In this document: piece after piece, positions 1 to 6,765 of the stretch
Layout of the letters: the number at the start of each line of letters is the position of its first letter
How positions within the stretch are numbered: position 1 is the stretch's first letter
From: an uncultured Eubacteriales bacterium
GTDB lineage: Bacteria; Bacillota; Clostridia; Oscillospirales; Oscillospiraceae
Length of the DNA stretch: 14,131 bases
Direction of reading: 5' to 3'
Assembly: GCA_900546295.1 (NCBI GenBank)
Contig: URCK01000043.1
Location: forward strand, 1 to 14,131
Made by a program: the position numbers and the translations under genes
The notes under the pieces: generated by a model
Seen by the model: the letters and a program-made list of their open reading frames with translations, nothing else
Database searches by the model: none
Told to the model about the DNA's origin: nothing

Positions 1-7
1 ACCGTCA

Positions 8-50
8 GCTAACAGTTGATAAGTAAATTAGTTCCTTATCACTGTTAAGC
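8..50. repeat. Imperfect long hairpin at left edge
   Basis: AACAGT-t-GATAAG (11-23) pairs with CTTATC-ACTGTT (35-46) around an 11-nt loop. GCT at 8-10 can add three more pairs with AGC at 48-50 across a bulge. No U-run follows on either side, so it does not look like an intrinsic terminator. It lies outside the coding part of the adjacent IS element and may be a small repeat, a fragment of another element, or the end of whatever lies to the left of the window. Function unknown. Confidence 0.5.
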
Positions 51-74
51 CAAGGCTTTCCGTTTTTTTGTGTA

Positions 75-1360
75 TGGCTAATGTGTATCGGGAAACATCA
101 AAATTGCGAAGATGTTTTCATACGCCGGCATCGTTATATGAACACGGCTTTTCGATATAGCTACTTTGATATGTTGCTTCAAACGCTTGCGGTCTCTTGT
201 ATTTCAGCGTTTAATGGGGGCGAACCTCATCATAAAAACGGATATACTCATCCACGCTCTTCCGAAAATGCCGTTCAGAAGTGCATTCACGCCGGTAGGT
301 CTCCTCTTTTTTAAATGTGGCAAAGAATGTTTCTGCGACCGCATTATCGAGAGGTGTGCCGCTTGCTGAGAAGGATTGTTTGACATTATATTGCTGTAAA
401 AGTTTACTGAAGGCTGCGGAAATGTACTGCCCACCCCTATCACTATGAAAAGTCAGATTTTTCGGATTACCTCGCTCTTCATAAGCGTTGCGAAAAGTGG
501 TTGTGACGAGACGAGTACTGGCTGCATGGGATACTCGATACCCTACGACTTTGCGGGAGAAGAGGTCGATAATAGCGCAGAGATAGACCCATGCATTTTT
601 GATTTTGAAGTAAGTAATATCGCTCACCCATACTTGATTTGGGTGATCCGTGTAAATTTTCGGTGAAGCAAATTTTGCTTCTTCCGCATTTGATTCTTGT
701 AGACCTTTTTCGCGTCGGTGCGAATACTGTGCAAGCCAAGCTCCTGCATAATGGGCAAGACTCGTTTTGTACTGATGCGCAGACCATTTTCAGCCAAAAC
801 AGCACGGATCTTATCAGCGCCATACCGCTGTTCGCTATCATCGAAGATTTGTTTTACTTTCAGCATGAGCTAAGCCTTCTCGGATTCGTATTTGCTTCGA
901 TCTGCGCGGCGGAAAATGTGATTGTAGAATGTACCGCGGGACACATTCAAGGCTTCGCATAATTCGTGAACGCTGTACAAATCTGACATTTCGTTGTGAA
1001 AATGCTCCAGAGTGGCCAACTTGTCCTGTAGAGGTACTTTGGACAGGTAACCGGATAACTGAATAATAGAGAGCTTGTGCTCCGCTTTTTGAAGCCGCCT
1101 GACAAGAATATCAAATTCCGCTGGTGTGTAGGTATGGGCAGATGTCTGAATGGAACGGTACTGGTTTCGCCAGTGATAGAAGGTGCTTTGCGATATGTGC
1201 AGTTCTTGGCAGAGAGCCGGAATGGACTCACCCTTTTCATAGCGACGAATCGCTTGCTTTTTGAACTCGAGCGGGTATTTCTTGGGCATAGCATCATCTC
1301 CTCATTTCAAGATAACGCCATATTATAATATTAATATTTTCTTTGTGTATTGTGTAGCAA
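75..1360 (-). mobile_element. Degenerate IS3-family insertion sequence (approximate ends)
   Basis: The element is defined by its IS3/IS150-type transposase remnant (118-1289, minus strand). The ends are estimates. TGGCTA at 75-80 and TAGCAA at 1355-1360 (minus strand TTGCTA) form a weak terminal match, giving about 1.29 kb, a normal size for an IS3-family element. The rest of the two ends matches poorly and I see no clear target-site duplication. A transposase promoter is possible on the minus strand, with a TATAAT box at 1322-1327 and a TACACA-like -35 at 1344-1349. All three lesions in the transposase indicate that it can no longer move itself. Confidence 0.6.
118..1289 (-). pseudogene. IS3-family DDE transposase, triply disrupted
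   Basis: The intact form would bind the element's ends and catalyse transposition. The N-terminus (MPKKYPLEFKKQAIRRYEKG) is a helix-turn-helix with HISQSTFYHW. A second HTH-like segment has SVHELCEALNVSRGTFYNH. The rve-type DDE core follows, with Asp in VSDITYFKI, Asp in HSDRGGQY and Glu in AVAETFFATF. Read through, it would be about 390 residues in a single frame, the size of one-ORF members of this group. Three lesions break it: an in-frame TAG at 870-872; loss of one base near 651-653, where KFT should run on into DHPNQVWVSD; and a TAA at 211-213 before TLKYKRPQAFE, with the ancestral stop at 118-120. The start is the ATG at 1287-1289 with GAGGAG upstream. Upstream and downstream pieces remain readable, so decay is recent. 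Confidence 0.85.
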
Positions 1361-1397
1361 CTGGCACCATTCGCAGAAGAATGCATTTCAATGCCTC

Positions 1398-1426
1398 TCG
1401 ACGAACAGGCGATTTCCTGCTATACT
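1398..1426 (+). promoter_or_regulatory. Probable promoter of the phosphatase remnant
   Basis: TCGACG (1398-1403), 17-nt spacer, TATACT (1421-1426) preceded by TGC, which makes an extended -10. It is placed 33 nt before the ATG of the phosphatase remnant and would also serve the nuclease pseudogene behind it. Judged by consensus match only. Confidence 0.45.
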
Positions 1427-1458
1427 GAAAAAAGAAATATCTCAGGAGAGCGAGTGCG

Positions 1459-1593
1459 ATGAAGAAGATACTCTTTGTGTGCTTGGGCAATATTTGCCAC
1501 AGCCCGATGGCGGAGTTCGTGATGAAGGACTTGGCAGGATGTGTTGGCGGGATGCCAAGGACTTCTGAGAGAATTATTGCAGGAGCGAGGTGA
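1459..1593 (+). pseudogene. Low-molecular-weight protein tyrosine phosphatase, 5' remnant
   Basis: The first ~25 codons read MKKILFVCLGNICHSPMAEF, the N-terminal P-loop region of low-molecular-weight protein tyrosine phosphatases, which dephosphorylate phosphotyrosine or phosphoarginine in the cytoplasm. The family is normally about 150 residues; here the frame ends after 44 codons (TGA 1591-1593) and the part after residue ~27 no longer resembles the family. The signature C-x5-R-S/T is also damaged: Cys8 is present, but the position of the invariant Arg is His14 (CAC, one transition from CGC). Truncation and loss of the phosphate-binding Arg both argue for a dead gene. It has an AGGAG site (1444-1448) and its stop lies 5 nt before the nuclease pseudogene start, so the two were probably cotranscribed. 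Confidence 0.8.
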
Positions 1594-1598
1594 ACAGA

Positions 1599-2619
1599 AT
1601 GGATAACGAGCTTTAAACGAACTATACAACAGAGCAAACCTATCATTCAATCCGCCATTCCATTGTGTCTGCACAGCGCAGTTTGTGCACAGCAGTAAAC
1701 TCCGCAATGGTGACGGCCTATTGGGAAATCGGCGAGCAGATCTACAAAGCCTGCGGAGAAAAATGACCGCGCAGGATATGGAAAAAAGCTGCTGCAGTAC
1801 CTGTCCGCACACCTGACGGCGGAATTCGGGAAGGGATTCGACGAGTCAAATTTACGGAAGATGCGCCAATTCTACTGCGCATATCCAATTCGAGACACAC
1901 TGTGTCCTGAATTGAGCTGGTCGCACTACCGACTACTGATGCGCGTTCCCAATGAGAAGGAGAGAGACTTCTATGCGGAAGAATGCGCGAAATCCGCATG
2001 GAGCGTCCGGCAGCTTGAACGGCAGATCCACACGATGTACTATCAGCGCATCTTGGCAAGCCAGGATAAATCGCTTGTCGCTGCTGAGATACAAACGACG
2101 GAGCCAAAACCGGAATATGAAAAAATCATCAAAGACCCCTATGTAATGGAGTTCCTGCAAATCCAACCAGATACGCATGTGTATGAGGGAGAATTGGAGC
2201 AGGCATTGATTGACCACCTGCAACACTTCCTGCTGGAGCTGGGACGAGACTTCTCCTTCGTAGCACGACAGAAGAAGTTTACGCTGGATGGTCAAAACTT
2301 TTTCATCGACCTTGTGTTTTACAATTATATCCTCAAGTGCTTTGTGCTGATCGATCTGAAGATGGGTCAGCTTACGCATCAGGATCTCGGTCAGATGCAG
2401 ATGTACGTCAACTACTACACTCGTGAGTTGATGAACGAAGGGGACACACCGCCGATTGGCATTGTCCTCTGCGCCGATAAAAGTGATGCTGTTGTGAAGT
2501 ACACTTTGCCAGAGGATAATCACCAGATTTTCGCATCCAAGTATTTTACCTACCTGCCGACAGAGGAAGAATTGAAACGAGAACTGCGGCTGGATGAGTT
2601 TCAAAAGCTGGATGAGTAA
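1599..2619 (+). pseudogene. DUF1016/YhcG-type PD-(D/E)XK nuclease family, disrupted
   Basis: The reconstructed product is about 339 residues, normal for the DUF1016 family (N-terminal DUF1016 domain plus C-terminal PD-(D/E)XK nuclease-like domain). Members are often near mobile or restriction-type genes and their cellular role is poorly defined. The start is ATG 1599-1601 with GAGGTGA just before it. Recognisable N-domain text is AVNSAMVTAYWEIGEQIYKA and, after a shift, AGYGKKLLQYLSAHLTAEFG. Lesion one is TAA at 1614-1616, five codons in. Lesion two is an extra A in the run at 1759-1763, which puts the downstream part one frame off and creates TGA at 1764-1766. The rest, including SWSHYRLLMRVPNEKERDFY and the nuclease core with Asp in FFIDLVFY and D-x-K in VLIDLKMG, is open to the TAA at 2617-2619. 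A 252-residue protein could only be made from an internal start such as ATG 1861, which has no good ribosome site. Confidence 0.82.
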
Positions 2620-2766
2620 TACTCGTGTTAAATTCGGATGGTGGTTCGAATTGCGTCAGTAGTACTTCAAAAAAATTGCGAGTATTTTTTGTTGGAAATT
2701 TGCAAGCCGTTGCAGTGCAAGGCTTCCGAGGCGAAAATATCCGAATTGAAGCCGCCTGACAGAAAG

Positions 2767-2797
2767 AAAGACACGCTTTGCGTGTCTTTTCTTTTTT
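2767..2797 (+). terminator. Intrinsic terminator after nuclease pseudogene
   Basis: AAAGACACGC (2767-2776), loop TTT, GCGTGTCTTT (2780-2789), then a T-rich tail (TCTTTTTT). It lies about 150 nt beyond the pseudogene stop and marks the boundary between the decayed low-GC block and the GC-rich core genes. The 2620-2766 stretch before it shows only a short inverted repeat (AATTCG 2631-2636 / CGAATT 2647-2652). Confidence 0.85.
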
Positions 2798-2828
2798 CTC
2801 CCGTCCGCGAATTTAAGCCGCGCGGACA

Positions 2829-2856
2829 TTGTTTTTTTGCAAAAGCATGGTAGAAT
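2829..2856 (+). promoter_or_regulatory. Probable promoter of the M42 peptidase gene
   Basis: TTGTTT (2829-2834), 16-nt spacer, TAGAAT (2851-2856). It is followed by an AGGGAGG ribosome site (2872-2878) and ATG at 2887. The -35 match is weak, the -10 good. Confidence 0.45.
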
Positions 2857-2886
2857 GGTGAAAAAGCGATCAGGGAGGAATCCACC

Positions 2887-3915
2887 ATGGATGATATCTA
2901 CGTATCCTATATCCGCGAACAGCTCCACGCTGTGCTCGGCATCGACAGCCCCTCCGGCTGCACCGAGGACGTCCAGCAGTACCTGTGCGACACGCTGCGC
3001 GCGATGGGCTTTGCGCCGCGCCGCCTTGTCAAGGGCGGCGTACACGTTACGCTCGGCGGCGAGGGTGAGCCGCTCACGCTCACGGCACACGCGGACACGC
3101 TGGGCGCGGTCGTGCAGTACATCAAGCCGAACGGCCGCCTTGCCATCTCCAACATGACGCTCAACGTGCACAACGCCGAGGCAGAAAACGTGAGGGTCAT
3201 CACGCGCTTCGACGGCGCCTACGAGGGCACGCTCCAGCTTTGCAACGCCTCGGTGCACGTCAATCCCGAGCCGGATCAGGAGCGCGACCTCAACAAAAAT
3301 ATGGAGATCGTGCTCGACTACGACGTGAAAACGGCGGAGGACGCGAAAAAGATGGGCATTCTGCCCGGCGACGCAATTGCGCTTGAGCCGCGCCTGCGCA
3401 TCACCGAGACAGGTTATGTCAAGAGCCGCTATCTTGACGACAAGGCCTCGGTCGTGGCGATCTTAACGCTTGCCAAGTGGATCAGTGAGGAGCGCATCCA
3501 GCTCAAGCGCCGCGTCGACGTGCTCTTCACCGTGTTCGAGGAGATCGGTCACGGCGGTGCGTGCGGCATTGCCGACGACACGGTCGAGCTGCTCGCCGTA
3601 GACATGGGCTGTGTGGGCGACAACGTCAGCTGCACGGAGCGTCAGGTGTCCATCTGCGCCAAGGACAAGAGCGGTCCCTACAACCGCGAGTTCACCAACA
3701 AGCTCATCCGCTGCGCGCAGGACGCGGGCATCGACTACGCGGTAGACACCTACTACAGCTACTCTTCGGACGCTTCCGTCGCCATCCGCACGGGCTACGA
3801 TGTGCGCCACGGCCTGATCGGTCCGGGCGTGTACGCTTCCCACGGTTACGAGCGCACGCACCTTGACGGCATCTACAACACCTTCGCCCTGCTGAGGGCC
3901 TATCTTTCGCGCTAA
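2887..3915 (+). CDS. M42 family metallopeptidase (aminopeptidase)
   Basis: 342-residue cytoplasmic binuclear-metal peptidase of the M42 (glutamyl aminopeptidase/endoglucanase-like, FrvX/YsdC-type) family, which trims N-terminal residues from peptides. Metal-site motifs are in family order: TAHADTLG with His68 and Asp70; YLDDKAS with the bridging Asp184; FEEIGHGG with Glu218 (likely catalytic base) and Glu219; VDMG with Asp239; and a C-terminal SHGYERTH with His319 and His325, one of which should be the last metal ligand. Length fits the family (about 340-360). The start is supported by AGGGAGG eight bases upstream and by the family-like N-terminus ending in IDSPSGCTEDVQ. It stands alone between its own promoter and a bidirectional terminator. 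Its exact peptide specificity cannot be told. Confidence 0.9.
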   Translation: MDDIYVSYIREQLHAVLGIDSPSGCTEDVQQYLCDTLRAMGFAPRRLVKGGVHVTLGGEGEPLTLTAHADTLGAVVQYIKPNGRLAISNMTLNVHNAEAENVRVITRFDGAYEGTLQLCNASVHVNPEPDQERDLNKNMEIVLDYDVKTAEDAKKMGILPGDAIALEPRLRITETGYVKSRYLDDKASVVAILTLAKWISEERIQLKRRVDVLFTVFEEIGHGGACGIADDTVELLAVDMGCVGDNVSCTERQVSICAKDKSGPYNREFTNKLIRCAQDAGIDYAVDTYYSYSSDASVAIRTGYDVRHGLIGPGVYASHGYERTHLDGIYNTFALLRAYLSR

Positions 3916-3955
3916 GGGGCGTCCCGATCACTTGGATCAATCTCATATTGCAAGG

Positions 3956-3988
3956 AAAAGAGGAAGGGCGCTGCCCTTCCTCTTTTTT
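3956..3988. terminator. Bidirectional terminator between convergent genes
   Basis: AAAAGAGGAAGGGC (3956-3969), loop GCT, GCCCTTCCTCTTTT (3973-3986), with A-rich and T-rich flanks so that it works in both directions. It sits between the M42 peptidase stop (3915) and the EamA transporter stop (3989). Confidence 0.9.
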
Positions 3989-4951
3989 CTATGCCTTTGC
4001 CCCGCTCCCCCGCCGCAGCTCGTGCAGCAGCGGCGCGCTGACGCACAGCGACGAGAGCACAAAGAGCGCAATGCCGATCATACGGTTTGCGCTGATGTGC
4101 TCTCGGTACACCGCCACCGCCAAAACCGTTGCGAGAACGGGCTTGACAAGGTAAACGAACGAGGCCTCAGTCGCGGAGGTATACTCCGTGATCTTCGCCA
4201 TGAGCAGAAAGCCGATCGCCGCGCAGCCGATGCCGACATGGCACAAAAGCAGCGCCGACTTGAGCGTGAAGCCCGAAAAAAACGGGACGTCGGCAAAAAT
4301 ATCCAGCCCGAGGCTGCGGTAAAACGCGCCGATCGCCGGGAGCTTTCCGAGCAGCAGCAGGATCAATAGCTCCAGTCCGCCCACAAGAATGTTGAGATCC
4401 GCGATCACCAGACTGCCGAGCCTTCCGACGCGCAGCTTGCAGAGCGTGCCGTACATGGCAAAGAGGATTGTCGCGCCGAGGATCTCGAAAAAGCCGCGGA
4501 GGCTGATCTCAAGCTTTGCGGGGTTGAGGATCAGAAGGATACCGGCAAGCTCTATGCCGATGGCGAGCAGGTGGTTCTTTTTGAGCGGCTCGTGCAGGAT
4601 GAGATGCGCCGCCGCCAGCGCAAAAACAGGATTCCCCGAATAGATGATCGACGTGGCCGAGGCATCCATGTGCAGCACAGCCATCTGCAAAAGCGACATG
4701 TGCAGCGTCACCGTGAGAAAGCCGAGAAGCGCAAAGTAGCCCCAGTCCGCCCCTGTGAGGCGGATGCCGCGCGTTTTGAGGTCCTTGAGGGCAAACGGCA
4801 GCAGCGCCAGCGCGCCGAGCAGCACGCGCTCCACCGTCACCTGCATGGGCGCGAACGCGCCGCCGAGGGCCTTGAGCGCGACCTCGGTCGTGGAATAGAG
4901 CATGGCGGCCAGCAAAATATAGAGGTATCCCCGTTTGCGTTCTCTTGTCAT
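3989..4951 (-). CDS. EamA/DMT-superfamily transporter
   Basis: 320-residue inner-membrane protein of the drug/metabolite transporter (EamA) superfamily. About ten hydrophobic segments are visible, beginning GYLYILLAAMLYSTTEVALK and ending MIGIALFVLSSLCVSAPLLH, arranged as two repeats of five helices. The first EamA repeat carries the usual SATSIIYSGNPVFALAAAHL with LHEPL, and the second carries TSATEASFVYLVKPVLATVL with a loop reading YREHI in the position of the second-repeat E. Length is typical (about 290-320). Substrate unknown; family members export amino acids, metabolites or drugs. The start is ATG 4949-4951, with AGGAGGAAGAAG directly upstream. It is monocistronic. Confidence 0.88.
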   Translation of the reverse strand: MTRERKRGYLYILLAAMLYSTTEVALKALGGAFAPMQVTVERVLLGALALLPFALKDLKTRGIRLTGADWGYFALLGFLTVTLHMSLLQMAVLHMDASATSIIYSGNPVFALAAAHLILHEPLKKNHLLAIGIELAGILLILNPAKLEISLRGFFEILGATILFAMYGTLCKLRVGRLGSLVIADLNILVGGLELLILLLLGKLPAIGAFYRSLGLDIFADVPFFSGFTLKSALLLCHVGIGCAAIGFLLMAKITEYTSATEASFVYLVKPVLATVLAVAVYREHISANRMIGIALFVLSSLCVSAPLLHELRRGSGAKA

Positions 4952-4990
4952 CTTCTTCCTCCTGTGCCTCGCCTTTGGCGAAGCAGCATC

Positions 4991-5019
4991 ATTGTATGCC
5001 CCGCTGTGTTAAAATGCAA
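4991..5019 (-). promoter_or_regulatory. Possible promoter of the EamA gene
   Basis: On the minus strand TTGCAT (5019-5014), 17-nt spacer, TACAAT (4996-4991). The -35 is weak. A short hairpin (TCGCCtttGGCGA) lies between it and the ribosome site. Confidence 0.4.
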
Positions 5020-5043
5020 TCCCAATCCGCTTTGTTCGGACGA

Positions 5044-5074
5044 AAAATGCCGCCCCGAATCGGGGCGGCATTTT
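5044..5074 (-). terminator. Terminator of the symporter gene
   Basis: Near-perfect inverted repeat AAAATGCCGCCCCGA (5044-5058) / TCGGGGCGGCATTTT (5060-5074). In practice the loop is 3-5 nt around AAT. On the minus strand it ends in a T run and follows the symporter stop by 17 nt. The opposite orientation also has T residues. Confidence 0.88.
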
Positions 5075-5091
5075 GATTGCGGAACAGAAAA

Positions 5092-6327
5092 TTACTTGGC
5101 AGTCTGCGCGGCCTTCTCGCTCTCCCACTTGCTCACGCACAGCGCGCAGGAGATATCGCCCGTGATGTTCAGGCAGGTACGGCCCATGTCGAAGAGACGG
5201 TCGATGCCGTAGATGATCATGATCATGTCGACAGGGATGTTCATCGCTTCGAGCACCATGGCGAGCATGATCATGCCCGCGCCCGGCGTACCGGCAGTAC
5301 CGATGGAGGCAAGCGTCGCGGTGACGACGATCGTGACCATCTGGCCGAGGGTCAGCGTCATGCCGCAGCAGGTGGCGAGGAAGATCGTGGCAACGCACTG
5401 ATAGATGGCGGTGCCGTCCATGTTGATCGTCGCGTCGAGGGGGATGACGAAGGAGGACACGTCGTTCTCCGCGCCCAGCTCATCCGCGCACTCCTTGCTC
5501 AGAGGGATGGTCGCGGCGGAGGAGGTGGAGGTGAAGGCGAAGATCATCGCGGGAGAGGACTTCTTGAAGAAGCGGAAGGGGCTGATGCCCGCAAACACCT
5601 TGGCGGAGAAGGAATAGCAGAGGATCGCGTGGACGATGTAGCCAAGATAGGCGCAGCCCAGCACCACCGCAAGAGAGCCGAGGATCTCAGGGCCCTGCGT
5701 GGCGACGACCCAAGTCATCATCGTAAATACGCCGATGGGACTCAGCGAGATGACGAAAGCCATCACGCGCTCAATGACCGCATAGAGCGAGGAGACCAGG
5801 TCCTTGGCAAGCTTGCCCTTTTCGCCCGCGGCAAGAATGCCGCCGCCGAGCATCAGGGCGATGACGATGACCTGCAGCATATTTGCTTCCGTGAAGGACT
5901 TCCACATGTTGCTCGGGAAGATGGCGACCAGCGTATCCATGAAGTTGGCGCTCGTCGCCTTATCCCACACAGCGCCCTCTTCCAGCGCGAGCGTGGGGAA
6001 CCAGCCGGCGTTGTTGAAGATGTTCGCAAAGAGAAGGCCGATGATGCAGGCCGCGGCTGTGGTGATGAGGAAGTAGGCGACCGTCTTCCAGCCGACGGAG
6101 CCGACCTTCTTCATATCGCCCATGGAGATGATGCCGTCGATCATCGACAGCAGCACGACGGGGACGACGATGAACTTCAGGAGGTTGACGAAGATCGTGC
6201 CGAAGGGCTTTAAGTAGTTGGTCGTGAACTCGGGTATTCCCAGCTTATGAAAGGCATAGCCGGCCAGAATACCGAGCAGCAGCGCGATCCCGATCTGCTT
6301 CGGCAAGCTTAGTTTTTTCTTTTCCAT
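5092..6327 (-). CDS. Dicarboxylate/amino acid:cation symporter (DAACS/SLC1 family)
   Basis: 411-residue membrane transporter of the GltPh/GltP/DctA family, which takes up glutamate, aspartate or C4-dicarboxylates with Na+ or H+. Seen in order: the Ser-rich HP1 tip TSTSSAATIPLSKEC (about 267-280), the NMDGT motif at 302-306, the HP2 tip GTAGTPGAG (343-351), and the TM8 segment DRLFDMGRTCLNITGD (376-391). Arg383 in GRTCLN corresponds to the Arg that binds the side-chain carboxylate in acidic amino acid transporters, so glutamate or aspartate is more likely than a neutral substrate. I chose MEKKKLSLPKQ (ATG 6325-6327) because a strong promoter maps to 6393-6421 and earlier in-frame ATGs would lie at or before the RNA start. 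The only Shine-Dalgarno candidate, GTGGAG, is unusually close to the ATG. Single-gene unit. Confidence 0.92.
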   Translation of the reverse strand: MEKKKLSLPKQIGIALLLGILAGYAFHKLGIPEFTTNYLKPFGTIFVNLLKFIVVPVVLLSMIDGIISMGDMKKVGSVGWKTVAYFLITTAAACIIGLLFANIFNNAGWFPTLALEEGAVWDKATSANFMDTLVAIFPSNMWKSFTEANMLQVIVIALMLGGGILAAGEKGKLAKDLVSSLYAVIERVMAFVISLSPIGVFTMMTWVVATQGPEILGSLAVVLGCAYLGYIVHAILCYSFSAKVFAGISPFRFFKKSSPAMIFAFTSTSSAATIPLSKECADELGAENDVSSFVIPLDATINMDGTAIYQCVATIFLATCCGMTLTLGQMVTIVVTATLASIGTAGTPGAGMIMLAMVLEAMNIPVDMIMIIYGIDRLFDMGRTCLNITGDISCALCVSKWESEKAAQTAK

Positions 6328-6355
6328 GCTCCACACACACTTTCTAAATGAAGAT

Positions 6356-6384
6356 CCCCTATTTATAGACATTATCAATAGGGG
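6356..6384. promoter_or_regulatory. Inverted repeat downstream of the symporter promoter
   Basis: CCCCTATT (6356-6363) and AATAGGGG (6377-6384) form perfect 8-bp arms 13 nt apart. The repeat begins about where the predicted minus-strand transcript starts and ends 28 nt before the ATG. It could be an operator for a dimeric regulator or an RNA hairpin in the leader; the sequence does not decide. Confidence 0.55.
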
Positions 6385-6392
6385 TCGCATTT

Positions 6393-6421
6393 ATTGTACT
6401 GCATTTAATTTCGTTTGGCAA
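6393..6421 (-). promoter_or_regulatory. Strong sigma-A-type promoter of the symporter gene
   Basis: On the minus strand TTGCCA (6421-6416), 17-nt spacer, TACAAT (6398-6393); five of six match in each box. The predicted RNA start is near 6386, leaving a leader of about 60 nt that includes the CCCCTATT inverted repeat. Confidence 0.65.
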
Positions 6422-6511
6422 GGGTTTTTGCAGGAAAAGTTTCGTTATCCCGTCCGCAAATTGCGACAAAAAAGAAGGCTATCCTTCACTTTTCTTGTGC
6501 AATATCCCACC

Positions 6512-6540
6512 TTGCAATTTTCCTTGCTTTCAGGTATTCT
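6512..6540 (+). promoter_or_regulatory. Probable promoter of the uracil permease leader
   Basis: TTGCAA (6512-6517), 17-nt spacer, TATTCT (6535-6540), four of six in each box. The predicted RNA start near 6547 places the leader ORF ribosome site at about +17. It is divergent from the symporter promoter about 100 nt away. Confidence 0.4.
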
Positions 6541-6577
6541 TTTTCAGACGAAAACAAACGATGGGAGGACTGCCGCC

Positions 6578-6673
6578 ATGATGCTCAGCGCCGTGCAGAC
6601 AACGAAAACCGCCTCTATGAGTCGTTTTATTTCCGTTTTTGTTGATATTGATTTGATTTCCGTCGGCCGGTAA
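6578..6673 (+). CDS. Putative 31-residue leader peptide of uracil permease
   Basis: Small ORF starting ATG 6578-6580, with a strong GGGAGG site (6563-6568) nine nucleotides upstream. It begins MMLSAVQTTKTASM and ends DIDLISVGR, with TAA at 6671-6673. The TAA forms the end of the 5' arm of the terminator hairpin at 6665-6686, so a ribosome reaching the stop would block folding. The last part of the ORF is U-rich: positions 6621-6660 have 24 T in 40. The layout resembles the E. coli pyrBI leader, where UTP-dependent RNA polymerase pausing in U tracts sets how closely the ribosome follows and so whether the terminator forms. The downstream gene is a pyrimidine transporter, which fits. The peptide itself probably has no function. 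Inference from layout; no homologue is known to me. Confidence 0.55.
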   Translation: MMLSAVQTTKTASMSRFISVFVDIDLISVGR

Positions 6674-6695
6674 TTTTTTACCGGTCTTTCTTTTT
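6665..6695 (+). terminator. Attenuator-type terminator before uracil permease
   Basis: GGCCGGTAA (6665-6673), loop TTTT, TTACCGGTC (6678-6686; one G-T pair), followed by TTTCTTTTT (6687-6695). It lies 71 nt before the permease ATG with no independent promoter evident in between, so it should control read-through into the permease. No upstream gene other than the leader ORF uses it. I saw no convincing PyrR-binding loop in the leader. Confidence 0.7.
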
Positions 6696-6765
6696 GCCCG
6701 CGCGGGGCCGGATCATGTTTATTCAAATGAAAATAAGAATAAAAAAGCAGAAAGGGAAAAATCAC

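Noticed and set aside
870..872. In-frame TAG in the transposase as programmed readthrough or pyrrolysine
   Set aside because: The same gene has two other lesions, and TAG replaces a codon in an unremarkable linker; simple decay explains it.
75..1360. Well-defined IS terminal inverted repeats and target duplication
   Set aside because: Only the outer six bases match loosely; the ends given for the element are estimates.
1764..1766. TGA in the DUF1016 gene as a selenocysteine codon
   Set aside because: It arises only from the extra A at 1759-1763; the downstream family text lies in the shifted frame, not after the TGA, and no SECIS-like loop or Cys position corresponds.
6468..6492. Small hairpin GAAGG-ctat-CCTTC as a terminator
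   Set aside because: Only a 5-bp stem, in the divergent promoter region with no gene ending there on either strand.
6547..6700. PyrR-binding site or purine/pyrimidine riboswitch in the permease leader
   Set aside because: I could not find a PyrR-type anti-antiterminator loop or a riboswitch core; the only clear elements are the ORF and the terminator.
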